Assembly: GCF_000622145.1 (NCBI RefSeq)
Contig: NZ_JHWH01000001.1
Coordinates: 285,678 to 349,677 of the forward strand
Reading direction: 5' to 3'
DNA: 64,000 nt
Source of the DNA: Paracoccus yeei ATCC BAA-599
GTDB taxonomy: Bacteria > Pseudomonadota > Alphaproteobacteria > Rhodobacterales > Rhodobacteraceae
Each line of letters begins with the position of its first letter. The stretch's first letter is position 1. A program made the position numbers and the translations under genes. Below the pieces are notes generated by a model. That model was not told where the DNA came from, made no database searches, and saw nothing but the letters and a program-made list of their open reading frames with translations. This document shows, piece by piece, positions 17,412 to 29,822 of this stretch.

Positions 17412-17852
17412 TCAAGGACGATCCCGGTCCCAGCGGCCAGACTTGAGATATTGCAACAGTACTGGTGCAAGATGAACACGCCCCCGGCCCAGCACAAGGG
17501 GAAGGTGCAGGCCGGCCAGATCAAGTTTTCTGTGAATAGGCAGGCGGTCGGGCTCGTCCTGGTCCAGGTCCACGGCCAGGGCCAGGGGAACGGGTCCGGC
17601 AGGGTCGGCGGACAGGATGCCCACGCCCCGCGCCTCGATCCGGCCCAGGATGGCAGGCGGGCAATCGGCCAGGATCCGGTCCGATTCGCGCCGCACCAGC
17701 ACCCGGTCATCGGCCACAAGCGCGCAACCGAATGCCATCATTTCAAGCGCAAGGCAGGACTTGCCTGCACCCGAGGCCCCCAGGATCAGCAGCCCCCGCC
17801 CCTGGAAGGCCACGCAGGACGCATGCAACATGATGACAGGTTGATCATCCAT
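17412..17852 (-). CDS. hprK: HPr kinase/phosphorylase, short C-terminal-domain form
   Basis: 146-residue kinase that phosphorylates the regulatory serine of HPr. Walker A GASGAGKS is at 25-32, followed by the ADDR segment of the HprK catalytic core. It lacks the N-terminal domain of the roughly 310-residue Firmicutes enzyme; this short form is usual in alphaproteobacteria. It is the first gene of hprK-rapZ-EIIA-HPr and is divergent from pckA. Confidence 0.92.
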   Translation of the reverse strand: MDDQPVIMLHASCVAFQGRGLLILGASGAGKSCLALEMMAFGCALVADDRVLVRRESDRILADCPPAILGRIEARGVGILSADPAGPVPLALAVDLDQDEPDRLPIHRKLDLAGLHLPLVLGRGRVHLAPVLLQYLKSGRWDRDRP

Positions 17853-18065
17853 CGGCTGAAACCTTCCCTGTTTCCCTGGTCAAAACGACGGGTTTTGACG
17901 CCAGCGCAGGCGCGTAAGCCAGCGATTAGGCAAATGTTGGCGATAACATCCCCTGGTTGCGCTAAACCTGACCATAAGTGCGCTTTCGTCATGCTTCCGC
18001 CATGCTATAGCACGGCTCAACGGCCGGGCGATCCCGGCCCGGCGATCATCAGGAGCTTACAGTCC
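17853..18065. promoter_or_regulatory. Divergent hprK/pckA promoter region
   Basis: 213 bases between divergent starts. Toward pckA, GCTATAGC near 18004-18011 is a plausible -10. A perfect 7-base stem GGCCGGG-CGAT-CCCGGCC at 18022-18039 lies in the pckA leader just before the AGGAG ribosome-binding site (18051-18055). The stem has no T-tract, so it is more likely a leader structure than a terminator. No gene fits here. Confidence 0.5.
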
Positions 18066-19664
<1,599 letters not shown>

Positions 19665-19688
19665 TCCCCAAGGCGCGCCGGATTGAGG

Positions 19689-19717
19689 GGGCGGTCCGCT
19701 GGGCCGCCCTTTTTCTT
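19689..19717 (+). terminator. Intrinsic terminator after pckA
   Basis: Stem GGGCGGTCC (19689-19697) with GGGCCGCCC (19701-19709), including one G-T wobble, a three-base loop, then TTTTTCTT. It is 25 bases after the pckA stop. Confidence 0.88.
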
Positions 19718-19729
19718 GCGTCACCGCCG

Positions 19730-19796
19730 CCGGGGGCTTTGCGCCCCCGTCAGCCTGCGGCTGACTCCCCCGCAGGATATTTGAACAAGAAAGAAG
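19730..19796 (+). repeat. Bipartite intergenic repeat, copy 1
   Basis: GC hairpin (CGGGGGC/GCCCCCG), then a second small stem (CAGCCTGCGGCTG) and the AT-rich core ATATTTGAACAAGAAAGAAG (19777-19796). The same hairpin-plus-core layout recurs at 19835-19885, 29755-29806 and 62913-62957. It lies between the pckA terminator and the convergent rnr gene. Confidence 0.75.
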
Positions 19797-19834
19797 CCCG
19801 AAAGCAGGCCCGGAATCCTGCCCCGTCCTTCACT

Positions 19835-19885
19835 GTTTTCCAAATACCCTGGGGGAGCGCGGAACGCGCGGGGGCGAAGCCCCCT
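19835..19885 (-). repeat. Bipartite intergenic repeat, copy 2 (inverted, degenerate)
   Basis: Read on the minus strand it has the hairpin GGGGGC-TTC-GCCCCC directly after the rnr stop, then GGGTATTTGGAAAAC. The ACAAGAAAG part has diverged. With copy 1 it forms an inverted pair between pckA and rnr. Confidence 0.6.
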
Positions 19886-22150
19886 TTACCTGTCGCGCCG
19901 CACCCGGCGACGCTTTTGCGCCCGCTTGACCTCGGCCAGGCGCGCTTGCGTGGCGCGCTTGCGCATCGGGCCCTTGCCCCTGCCGCGCGTGCCCGAGCCC
20001 TGCGGCAGCGGCCGGCCCTCGACCTCGAGCAGTTCCAGCATCAGGCCGCCGGTCAGCGGCACGGCTTCGGACAGGCGCACGGTGACGCGCTGGCCGATGC
20101 CGATCTCCAGCCCGGTTTCCGAGCCCATCAGCACCTGCGCATCCGGGTCGTAATGGAAATATTCGCGCCCGATCTCGCGGATCGGCAGCAGCCCGTCGGC
20201 GCCGGTTTCATCCAGCCGCACGAAGGCGCCGAACTTCTGCACGCCCGAGACGCGGCCGGTAAACTCGGCCCCGACCCGATCGGCCAGATAGGCGGCCAGA
20301 TAGCGGTCAGTGGTGTCGCGTTCCGCCGCCATCGAGCGCCGCTCGGTCTCGGAAATCTGCTTGGCGGTTTCGGACAGGTTCTGGATATCCCACTGCGACA
20401 ACCCGTCGTCGCCCCATTTGTGGCCGGTAATCAGCGCACGATGGACGATCAGGTCGGAATAGCGGCGGATGGGCGAGGTGAAATGCGCGTAGGATCGCAG
20501 CGCCAGTCCGAAATGGCCGTAGTTTTCCGGGTGGTAATAGGCCTGCTGCATGGAACGCAGCGCGGTCATGTTGATCAGTTCGTCGAAATCCGAACCCTCG
20601 GCCTGTTCCAGCAGCCGGTTCAGATGGCGCGTCTGCAGGACCTGCCCCTTGGCCAGCGTAAAGCCCGACGCCTCGGCCACCTCGCGCAGCGCGTCCAGCT
20701 TTTCCAGCGTGGGCTCCTCGTGCACGCGATAGAGCAGCGGCCGGCGCAGGCGCTCCAGTTCCTCGGCGGCAGCGACGTTCGCCAGCACCATGAATTCCTC
20801 GATCAGGCGGTGGGCGTCGAAGCGCTCGCGAAAATTGACCGATTTCACCCGCCCGTCGGGGGTCAGGATGATCTTGCGTTCGGGCAGGTCCAGTTCCAGC
20901 GGCTGGCGGCGGGCGCGCGCGGCCTTCAGCAGGCCATAGGCATGCCACAGCGGGCGGATCACGCTGTCGATCAGGGGTGCCGTCGCCTGATCCGGGTTGT
21001 CGTCCGCCGCCGCCTGCGCCTGTTCATAGCTGAGGCTTGCCGCCGAATGCATCATGGCGCGGTGGAACGTGTGGCTGACCTTGTTGCCCTGAGCGTCGAG
21101 CCGCATCCGGACGGCGATCACCGGCCGGTCCACACCTTCGTGCAGGGAACAAAGATCGCCTGACAGGATGTCGGGCAGCATCGGCACCACCCGGTCGGGG
21201 AAATAGGTCGAATTGCCGCGCTGCCGCGCCTCGCGGTCCAGCGCGCTGCCGGGGCGGACGTAATGCGCCACATCGGCGATGGCGACCCAGATGTCGGCGC
21301 CGCCGTCGTCGCGGATCTCGGCCGCCACGGCATCGTCGTGGTCGCGCGCGTCCGAGGGGTCGATGGTGACAAGCGGCAGATGGCGCAGGTCCTCGCGTCC
21401 CTTCATGGTCGCGGGCGTCTGGGCATCGGCTTCGGCAATCACCGCGTCGGGGAAATCGTCGGGGATCCCGTGCTGGTGGATGGCGATCAGGCTGACCGCG
21501 CGCGGGGCCGAGGGGTCGCCCAGCCGTTCGACGATCCGGGCCGTCGGCAGGCCCAGGCGGCCGCGCGGGCCGATCTGCTCGGCCTCGACCAGTTCGCCGT
21601 TCCGGGCGCCATGCACCTCGCGCGCGGGGACCGACCATTCCTTGTCGCTGCCCTTGTCGATAGGCAGGATGCGGCCGCCGGCCTCGGGGCTGGCGCCGGC
21701 ACGAAAGATGCCGACGACCCGGTGGCTGACCGTGCCGATGCGGCGGATCAGCCGGGCCTGATAATCGTGATCCTCGCCCCGCGTCTCGATCAGCCGGGCC
21801 AGGATACGGTCGCCGGGTGCCAGGGCGGGATCGGATTTCAGCGCCGCGTAAAGGATGCGCGGCATCGGCCCGTCGCCCTGAGATTCCATCGGACGCGCAA
21901 AGATGTCGCCGTCCTTGTCGGGCGGCAGCAGTTGCACCACCGTCACCGGCGGCAGCTTTTCGGCGTCGTGATAATGGCGGCGGCGGCGCTCCAGAACGCC
22001 CTCGCCCTCAAGCTCCTTCAGCAGGCGCTTGAGTTCGATGCGCTCGGCCCCCTTGATGCCGAAGGCCTTGGCGATGTCGCGCTTGGCGGTGGCGTCGGGA
22101 TGGGCCGCAACCCAGTCGAGAATCTGTTGTCGGGACGGTAGCTGTGCCAT
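19886..22150 (-). CDS. rnr: Ribonuclease R
   Basis: 754-residue 3'-5' exoribonuclease that degrades structured RNA. N-terminal winged-helix and cold-shock domains lead into the RNB catalytic domain; the acidic cluster TIDPSDARDHDDAV supplies the magnesium-binding aspartates. Later, TSPIRRYSDLIVHRAL is a family signature. A C-terminal S1 domain (FTGRVSGVQKFGAFVRLDETGADGL) and a basic tail (KRAQKRRRVRRDR) follow. The gene is 44 bases downstream of fdsD on the same strand. Confidence 0.96.
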   Translation of the reverse strand: MAQLPSRQQILDWVAAHPDATAKRDIAKAFGIKGAERIELKRLLKELEGEGVLERRRRHYHDAEKLPPVTVVQLLPPDKDGDIFARPMESQGDGPMPRILYAALKSDPALAPGDRILARLIETRGEDHDYQARLIRRIGTVSHRVVGIFRAGASPEAGGRILPIDKGSDKEWSVPAREVHGARNGELVEAEQIGPRGRLGLPTARIVERLGDPSAPRAVSLIAIHQHGIPDDFPDAVIAEADAQTPATMKGREDLRHLPLVTIDPSDARDHDDAVAAEIRDDGGADIWVAIADVAHYVRPGSALDREARQRGNSTYFPDRVVPMLPDILSGDLCSLHEGVDRPVIAVRMRLDAQGNKVSHTFHRAMMHSAASLSYEQAQAAADDNPDQATAPLIDSVIRPLWHAYGLLKAARARRQPLELDLPERKIILTPDGRVKSVNFRERFDAHRLIEEFMVLANVAAAEELERLRRPLLYRVHEEPTLEKLDALREVAEASGFTLAKGQVLQTRHLNRLLEQAEGSDFDELINMTALRSMQQAYYHPENYGHFGLALRSYAHFTSPIRRYSDLIVHRALITGHKWGDDGLSQWDIQNLSETAKQISETERRSMAAERDTTDRYLAAYLADRVGAEFTGRVSGVQKFGAFVRLDETGADGLLPIREIGREYFHYDPDAQVLMGSETGLEIGIGQRVTVRLSEAVPLTGGLMLELLEVEGRPLPQGSGTRGRGKGPMRKRATQARLAEVKRAQKRRRVRRDR

Positions 22151-22194
22151 GCGGTCAGGCTAGCACGGCCCCCGGCGGCGCGGCAGGGGCAAAA

Positions 22195-22425
22195 TCAGGC
22201 CGCGTCGGTGGCGGGCAGGCGTACCAGGTCCGCGGCTTCGCGCACGATCGGATCGGCCTCGGCGCCCGAGCGGATCAGGGCCACGAAATCGCGCCGCATC
22301 ACCGGCGCCCAGTTGTCGTTGATATGCGCCGCCACCGCCTGGGCCGCCGGGCGGTCGGGCTGGTTGCGAAAGAAATCGGCCATCTGCTTGGCCATGCGGA
22401 TCAGCTTTGTCGTGTCGTAATGCAT
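22195..22425 (-). CDS. fdsD: Formate dehydrogenase delta subunit
   Basis: 76-residue small protein. The pattern LIRMAKQMADFFRNQP followed by AAQAVAAHINDNWAPVMRRDF is the FdsD family signature. In Rhodobacter capsulatus FdsD assists assembly of the molybdenum formate dehydrogenase and is not always retained in the enzyme. It is the last gene of the fds operon, three bases after fdhD. Confidence 0.92.
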   Translation of the reverse strand: MHYDTTKLIRMAKQMADFFRNQPDRPAAQAVAAHINDNWAPVMRRDFVALIRSGAEADPIVREAADLVRLPATDAA

Positions 22426-22428
22426 GTG

Positions 22429-23229
22429 TCAGGGTCCGGCGATGCGGTGGGGATGGGTGTAAAGGTCGAAACTGTCGCCCCGCGCGCGGGCGATCAGGGT
22501 CAGGCCGGCGCGATCGGCCCATTGCAGGGCAAGGCCGGTGGGGGCGCTGGCACCGATCAGGACCGGCGCCCCGATGCGGGCGGCCTTTTGCACCAGATCG
22601 ACCGACAGGCGCGAGGACATGACGATGGCCCCCTGCCCCGGATCGGTTCCGCTGGCGGCAAGCGCGCCGGCCAGCTTGTCCAGCGCATTGTGGCGGCCGA
22701 CATCCTCGCGCACCAGGGCCGCGCGGCCGTCCCAGAAGGCGGCGCCGTGGATCGCCGGCGTGTCGCGGCGCAAGGCCTGGCCCCGGTCCAGGCCGGCCAT
22801 GGCGCGGGCCACATCTTCGGGCGGCATGGTCCAGCGGCTTTCGACGGGCACCACGGCCGGCAGGGCCGCCGCGATGCTGTCGACGCCGCAGAGGCCGCAG
22901 CCGACCGGGCCGACCATGCTGCGGCGGCGCTCCGCCAGGCCGGCAGCCAGGCCGGGGCGCAGCCAAAGCCGCGCCTCGCGCGCGGAAAAGCCGCCGGCCT
23001 CGACCTCGGCTTCCTCGAAGTCCAGCACATCGGCGGGGCTGGCGATCAGCCCCTCGGTCAAGGCAAAGCCCAGGGCGAAATCGTGCAGGTCATGCGGCGT
23101 CGCCATCAGCACCGCCTGGCTCATGCCGTCGATGACGATGGCGACCGGCGTTTCCTGGGGGCTGGGCGGCGGGGCGGCGTGATGCCAGCCGCCGCCGTCC
23201 CAGCGCATGACACCGCTGCCGTCGCGCAT
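22429..23229 (-). CDS. fdhD: Formate dehydrogenase accessory sulfurtransferase FdhD (FdsC)
   Basis: 266-residue chaperone that adds the sulfido ligand to bis-MGD before insertion into the alpha subunit. The CGLCG motif carries the two cysteines needed for sulfur transfer. IHGAAFWDG and VREDVGRHNALDKLAGA are further FdhD signatures. It lies one base after fdsA, matching the fdsGBACD arrangement in which this gene is called fdsC. Confidence 0.94.
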   Translation of the reverse strand: MRDGSGVMRWDGGGWHHAAPPPSPQETPVAIVIDGMSQAVLMATPHDLHDFALGFALTEGLIASPADVLDFEEAEVEAGGFSAREARLWLRPGLAAGLAERRRSMVGPVGCGLCGVDSIAAALPAVVPVESRWTMPPEDVARAMAGLDRGQALRRDTPAIHGAAFWDGRAALVREDVGRHNALDKLAGALAASGTDPGQGAIVMSSRLSVDLVQKAARIGAPVLIGASAPTGLALQWADRAGLTLIARARGDSFDLYTHPHRIAGP

Positions 23230-23230
23230 G

Positions 23231-26106
23231 TCACTCGGCGGCTTGGGGCAGGATGCGGCGCGACAGGTCGGAATGGGCCCGATACTCCTCTTGCCAGTCC
23301 GACGGGCCGTTCGAGGGGCTGACCTGCACGGCCGTCACCTTGAATTCGGGACAGTTGGTGGCCCAGTCGGAATTGTCCGTGGTCACCACATTGGCCTGGG
23401 TCGTCGGATGATGGAAGGTGGTATAGACCACCCCCGGCGCCACCCGCTCGGTGATCTGCGCCCGCAGCGTGGTGTCGCCCGAACGCGAGGCCACCCGCAC
23501 CCAGTCGCCGGTCCGAACGCCCCGGTTTTCCGCGTCCGAGGGATGGATCTCCAGGATATCCTCGGGGTGCCAGGCTACGTTGTCGGTGCGCCGGGTCTGG
23601 GCGCCGACGTTGTACTGCGACAGGATCCGCCCCGTCGTCAGCAGCAGCGGGAAGCGGGCGCCGGTGCGTTCCTCGGTCGCGACATATTCGGTGTGGATGA
23701 ACTTGCCCTTGCCGCGCACGAAGCCGTCGATGTGCATCAGGGGCGTGCCCAGGGGCGCCGCCTCGTTGCAGGGCCATTGCACCGAGCCCTCGCGCTCCAG
23801 CAGGTCATAGGTCACGCCGGCAAAGCTGGGCGTGGTCAGGGCGATTTCCGCCATGATCTCGCGCGGGTGTTGATAGCTCCAGTTCCCGCCCAGGCGGTTG
23901 GCCAGCATCTGGGTGATCTGCCAGTCCTCGTAGCCGTTCTTGGGCGTCATCGCCCGGTTCACCAGGTTGATGCGGCGTTCGGCATTGGTGAAGGTACCGT
24001 CCTTTTCCAGGAAGGACGAGCCCGGCAGGAAGACATGGGCGTAGTTCGAGGTCTCGTTCAGGAACAGGTCGTGGACGATGACGATGTCCATCGCCGAAAG
24101 CGCGCTGGTGACATGGCGGGTGTCCGGGTCGGACTGCACAATATCCTCGCCCTGGCAGTAAAGCCCGCGGAAGCGGCCGGCCAGGGCCTCGTCGAACATG
24201 TTCGGGATGCGCAGCCCCGGTTCGGGCGACAGCTCCACCCCCCAGACGCGCTGGTAAAGCGCCCGCGTTTCCGGGTCCGAGACATGGCGGTAGCCCGGAT
24301 ATTCGTGCGGGAACGACCCCATGTCGCAGGAGCCCTGCACGTTGTTCTGGCCGCGCAGCGGGTTCACGCCGGTGCCCGGCACGCCGATGTTGCCGCACAT
24401 CATCGCAAGGTTGGCGATGGCCATGACCGTGGTCGAGCCCTGCGAATGTTCGGTCACGCCCAGCCCGTAATAGATGCTGGCGCGGGGCGCCGCCGCATAG
24501 GCGCGGGCCGCCTTGCGGATCAGTTCGGCCGGAACCTTCGAAAGCTTCTCGACCTCTTCGGGGGAATGCTTGGGGTCCAGTACGAATTCGGCATAGGCCA
24601 GGAATTCGTCCCAGTCGCATTTCGCGCGGATGAACGCCTCGTCATAAAGCTTCTCGGCCACGATCACATGGGCCAGCGAGGTGACGACGGCGACGTTCGT
24701 GCCCGGGCGCAGCGGCAGATGCAGGCCTGGGCCCATGTGCGGCGTGTGCAGCAGGTCGATCTCGCGCGGGTCGATCACGATCAGCCCGGCGCCCTGGCGC
24801 AGCCGCTTGCGCAGGCGCGAGCCAAAGACCGGATGCCCGTCGGTCGGGTTCGCGCCGATGACCAGCGCCAGGTCGGTTTCCTCGACCGAGTCGAAGTCAT
24901 GCGTCCCGGCCGAGGTGCCGAAGGCGGTCTTCAGCCCGTAGCCGGTCGGCGAATGGCAGACGCGTGCACAGGTGTCGGTGTTGTTGTTGCCAAAGACCGC
25001 GCGGGCGAGCTTCTGGACCAGATAGGTTTCCTCATTGGTGCAGCGCGACGAGGTGATGACGCCGATGCTGTCGCGGCCATGATCGGCCTGCGCCCGGTGC
25101 AGCCGGTCGGCGGCGAAACCCAGCGCCTCGTCCCACGACACCACACGCCAGGGATCGGTGATCTTGTCGCGGATCATCGGCTCCAGCTTGCGGTCCTGGT
25201 GCGTGGCATAGCCCCAGGCGAAACGGCCCTTGACGCAGGAATGGCCGCGGTTGGCCTTGCCGTCCATCGACGGCACCATGCGCACGACTTCCTCGCCGCG
25301 CATATGCACATCAAAGGAACAGCCGACGCCGCAATAGGCGCAGGTGGTCTTGACGATATGCTCGGGCGTGCCGATCTCGATCACCTTGTTCTCGATCAGC
25401 GTGGCGGTCGGGCAGACCTGCACGCAGGCGCCGCAGGACACGCAGTCCGAGCTGAGGAAGCTGTCGGACTCCATCCCCGCCGAAACGCGGCTGTCGAAGC
25501 CGCGCCCCTCGATGGTCAGGGCGAAGGTGCCCTGCACCTCTTCGCAGGCACGCACGCAGCGCGAACAGACGATGCATTTCGCAGGGTCGAAGGTGAAATA
25601 GGGGTTCGACTGGTCCTTGGGCCGGTATTCGGGGTTCGGCCCCTCGGCCGTGCGCCGGGCGAAATGGTTCTTGCCCGGCTCATAGCGGACCTCGCGCAGG
25701 CCCACGGCGCCGGCCATGTCCTGCAGCTCGCAATCGCCATTCGCCGCGCAGGTCAGGCAGTCCAGCGGATGGTCCGAGATATAAAGCTCCATCACGCCCT
25801 TGCGGATGGTGGCGATTTCGTCGGTCTGGGTATGGACGACCATGCCCTCGGCCACCGGGGTCGTGCAGGACGCCGGCGTGCCGCGCATGCCTTCGATCTG
25901 CACGACGCACAGCCGGCACGAGCCGAAGGCGCTGACGTGATCCGTCGCACAAAGCTTCGGGACCGAGATCCCGGCCACTGCGGCGGCGCGCATGACGCTG
26001 GTGCCGGCCGGGACGGAAACCGGAATGCCGTCGACCAGCAGGTTCACCGTGACATCGGACCTGACCGCCGGGGTGCCCATATCGCGGCTGGGGATGATGA
26101 AGTCCT

Positions 26107-26110
<4 letters not shown>
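23231..26110 (-). CDS. fdsA: NAD-dependent formate dehydrogenase, molybdenum alpha subunit
   Basis: 959-residue catalytic subunit oxidising formate to CO2. In order: a [2Fe-2S] ferredoxin domain (Cys54, 65, 68, 82), a His/Cys cluster region (His114, Cys118, 121, 127), two 4Fe-4S sites (Cys179/182/185/189 and Cys223/226/229/233), and the cluster of the molybdopterin domain (Cys257, 260, 264, 292). The likely molybdenum ligand is Cys385, followed by His386 in CARVCHSPTGYG. The C-terminal MGD-binding domain is complete. It overlaps fdsB by ATGA. This is the cysteine rather than selenocysteine form. Confidence 0.97.
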
Positions 26111-27629
<1,519 letters not shown>

Positions 27630-27633
<4 letters not shown>

Positions 27634-28109
27634 GCGCCCGCCTCCGCCACCATCCGCGTGACCTTGGCGAGCGTGGCCCGGCCCAGCAGCCGCTCGCCCA
27701 TCTGGGCCGAGGGCGCGCAGGCGCAAAGCCCCAGGCAGAACACCGGCTCCAGCGTCAGCCGCCCGTCCGGCGTGGTTTCGTGAAAGTCGATCCCCAGCGC
27801 GGCCCGCACCTGGTCGGCCAGCGCATCGGCGCCCATGGACTGGCAGGCCTCGGCCCGGCACAGCCGCAGCACATGGCGCCCCGAGGGGTGGTCGCGGAAA
27901 TCGTGGTAGAAGCTGACGACGCCATGCACCTCGGCCCGGGTCAGTCCAAGCGCCTCGGCGATGACCGGCTGCGCCTCTTCGGGGACATAGCCCCATTCGG
28001 CCTGGATGTCGTGCAGGATGGGCAGCAGCGGCCCTTCGCGGCCCTGGTGGGCCACCAGGATCTGGTCGAGGCGTTCGAGAAAATCAGCGGAAGGCGCTGT
28101 GGCGGTCAT
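27630..28109 (-). CDS. fdsG: NAD-dependent formate dehydrogenase gamma subunit (NuoE-like)
   Basis: 159-residue [2Fe-2S] subunit with a thioredoxin fold. The four likely ligands lie in CRAEACQS and CLGLCACAPS. LPILHDIQAEWGYVPEEA and VHGVVSFYHDF are NuoE signatures. First gene of fdsG-B-A-fdhD-fdsD; the gap upstream contains a candidate LysR-type operator. Confidence 0.95.
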
Positions 28110-28193
28110 GGCTGGGTCGATCCGGGCTCATTCGTTTCCGGCCAGATTAGGCTGCAACGATAGCCGAAACAATCGCAATATACCGTTCCATGA

Positions 28194-28210
28194 TTGATGT
28201 TATCTATCAA
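28194..28210. promoter_or_regulatory. LysR-type inverted repeat upstream of fdsG
   Basis: TTGAT-N7-ATCAA, a perfect inverted repeat fitting the T-N11-A pattern of LysR-family operators. It lies about 85 bases before the fdsG start in an AT-rich patch. A LysR gene occurs 1.6 kb away at 29823, but the link is inferred. Confidence 0.45.
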
Positions 28211-28257
28211 GCTGCATGGAAAAATGCCCCGGCCAAGACCGGGGCGCTGTCGAAAGG

Positions 28258-28572
28258 TCAGGTTTCGTGCAGGATCTGCTGGCGCGCGGTCAGCCGCAAT
28301 TCGGCCATCTTGGCGCGGATCGCCGGTTCGTCCACCTTGCCTTCCAGGTCGGCGGCCAGCTTGCGGAACACGTCCTCGTCGCCCGGCTCGGCGAAGTCCG
28401 AGGTCACGACCGTCAGCGCATAGGCCCGCGCCTCGTCCCCGGTCTTGCCCAGCACGCCTGCGGCCCATTCGCCCAAAAGACGGTTGCGCCGCGCCTCTGC
28501 CTTGAAGTTCAGTTCGGCATCCCGGGCAAACTTCGCCTCGTAGGAACGTTCGCGATCGTCGAAAGTGGTCAT
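28258..28572 (-). CDS. ATP synthase inhibitor zeta subunit (DUF1476)
   Basis: 104-residue helical protein. The start MTTFDDRERSYEAKFARDAEL and the following FKAEARRNRLLGEWAAGVLG match DUF1476. This family was identified in Paracoccus denitrificans as the zeta subunit, which blocks ATP hydrolysis by F1. The N-terminal inhibitory helix is intact. The frame continues upstream, but the ATG at 28572 has GGAGAG at good spacing. It is divergent from purC. Inhibitory strength varies among species, so activity here is inferred. Confidence 0.9.
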   Translation of the reverse strand: MTTFDDRERSYEAKFARDAELNFKAEARRNRLLGEWAAGVLGKTGDEARAYALTVVTSDFAEPGDEDVFRKLAADLEGKVDEPAIRAKMAELRLTARQQILHET

Positions 28573-28665
28573 GAAGCTCTCCGGCATGACGGCTTGTGGT
28601 CCTGGGATCAGGATAGGACCGGGCGGGGCGGCATCGCAACCCCGTATTGCCCCGGACCCCGTTTC

Positions 28666-28679
28666 TGGCCTATAGGCCA
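28666..28679. promoter_or_regulatory. Perfect 14-base palindrome upstream of purC
   Basis: TGGCCTATAGGCCA lies 40 bases before the purC start in the gap shared with the zeta-subunit gene. It could be a protein-binding site or contain a -10 (TATAGG). The binding factor is unknown. Confidence 0.35.
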
Positions 28680-28718
28680 AGAAAGAACGGTTACCTTGCG
28701 GACGGGAGAACGCGCAGC

Positions 28719-29483
28719 ATGGCACCAAGGCGCAAGAAGATCTACGAGGGCAAGGCCAAGATCCTGTACGAAGGCACCGAGCCGGGTACCCTGATCCAGT
28801 ACTTCAAGGACGATGCCACCGCCTTCAACGCGCAGAAAAAGGCGACCATCGAGGGCAAGGGCGTGCTGAACAACCGCCTGTCCGAGTTCTTCATGACCGG
28901 GCTGACCAACATCGGCGTGCCGAACCACTTCATCCGCCGCATCAACATGCGCGAGCAGCTGGTGCGCCAGGTCGAGATCATCCCGCTGGAGGTGATCGTG
29001 CGCAACTTCGCCGCCGGCTCGATCGCCAAGCGCCTGGGCATGGAGGAAGGCACCCCCCTGCCCCGGCCGATCGTCGAATACAGCTTCAAGAACGACGAAC
29101 TGGGCGATCCCTTCGTGTCCGAGGAGTACATCATCGCCTTCGGCTGGGCATCCCAGCAGGACCTGGACGACATCGTGTCGCTGGCGCTGCGCGTGAACGA
29201 CTTCCTGTCGGGCGTGTTCTTCGGCGTCGGCATCAAGCTGATCGACTTCAAGATCGAGGTGGGGCGCATCTGGGACGGCGATTTCATGCGCCTGGTCGTC
29301 GCCGACGAGATCAGCCCGGATTCCTGCCGGCTGTGGGACGTCAAGACCGGCCAGAAGCTGGACAAGGACGTGTTCCGCCGCGACTTGGGCAGCCTGACCG
29401 ACGCCTATACCGAGGTGGCGCGCCGGCTGGGCCTGATGCCCGCCAACACCACCTCGCTGACCAAGCCCACGCTGATCAACTGA
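28719..29483 (+). CDS. purC: Phosphoribosylaminoimidazole-succinocarboxamide synthase
   Basis: 254-residue SAICAR synthetase of de novo purine synthesis, joining aspartate to CAIR with ATP. Motifs include [14 protein letters not shown] at the N-terminus, [13 protein letters not shown], and [10 protein letters not shown] with DEISPDSCR, all standard for PurC. The ATG at 28719 follows GGGAGAA. purS follows ten bases later, as in many alphaproteobacteria. Confidence 0.97.
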   Translation: MAPRRKKIYEGKAKILYEGTEPGTLIQYFKDDATAFNAQKKATIEGKGVLNNRLSEFFMTGLTNIGVPNHFIRRINMREQLVRQVEIIPLEVIVRNFAAGSIAKRLGMEEGTPLPRPIVEYSFKNDELGDPFVSEEYIIAFGWASQQDLDDIVSLALRVNDFLSGVFFGVGIKLIDFKIEVGRIWDGDFMRLVVADEISPDSCRLWDVKTGQKLDKDVFRRDLGSLTDAYTEVARRLGLMPANTTSLTKPTLIN

Positions 29484-29493
29484 AAGGCCTGCC

Positions 29494-29745
29494 ATGAAAG
29501 CCCGTGTGACCATCATGCTGAAGGACGGCGTCCTGGACCCGCAGGGCGAGGCGATCCGCCATGCGCTGGGGGGCCTGGGCTTTTCCGGCGTCGCGGGCGT
29601 GCGCCAGGGCAAGGTGATCGAGCTGGACCTGGCCCCCGAGCTTGCGTCAGGCGATGCCGAGGCGGCACGGGCCGAGGTCGCCCGCATGTGCGAAGGCCTG
29701 CTGGCCAACACCGTGATCGAGAAATACGCGGTCGAGATCGTCTGA
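29494..29745 (+). CDS. purS: Phosphoribosylformylglycinamidine synthase subunit PurS
   Basis: 83-residue small subunit bridging PurL and PurQ. The pattern KARVTIMLKDGVLDPQGEAI and the C-terminal LANTVIEKYAVEIV are typical. purQ and purL do not follow; the gene is succeeded by a repeat and a LysR gene, so the purine operon is cut short here compared with the purC-S-Q-L order of many relatives. Confidence 0.95.
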   Translation: MKARVTIMLKDGVLDPQGEAIRHALGGLGFSGVAGVRQGKVIELDLAPELASGDAEAARAEVARMCEGLLANTVIEKYAVEIV

Positions 29746-29754
29746 ACCGCTGCG

Positions 29755-29806
29755 CCGGGGGCTTCGCGCCCCCGGACCCCCGCGGGATATTTGGACAAGA
29801 AAGAAG
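29755..29806 (+). repeat. Bipartite intergenic repeat, copy 3
   Basis: Hairpin CCGGGGGC-TTCGC-GCCCCCGG (29755-29775) followed by the core ATATTTGGACAAGAAAGAAG (29787-29806). It directly follows purS and ends 16 bases before the LysR start. Confidence 0.75.
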
Positions 29807-29822
29807 AACGGGAGGGCTGTCC

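Noticed and set aside
16881..18065. N-terminal extension of the pckA frame
   Set aside because: It lies antisense to rapZ and hprK; pckA homology begins at 18066 after AGGAG.
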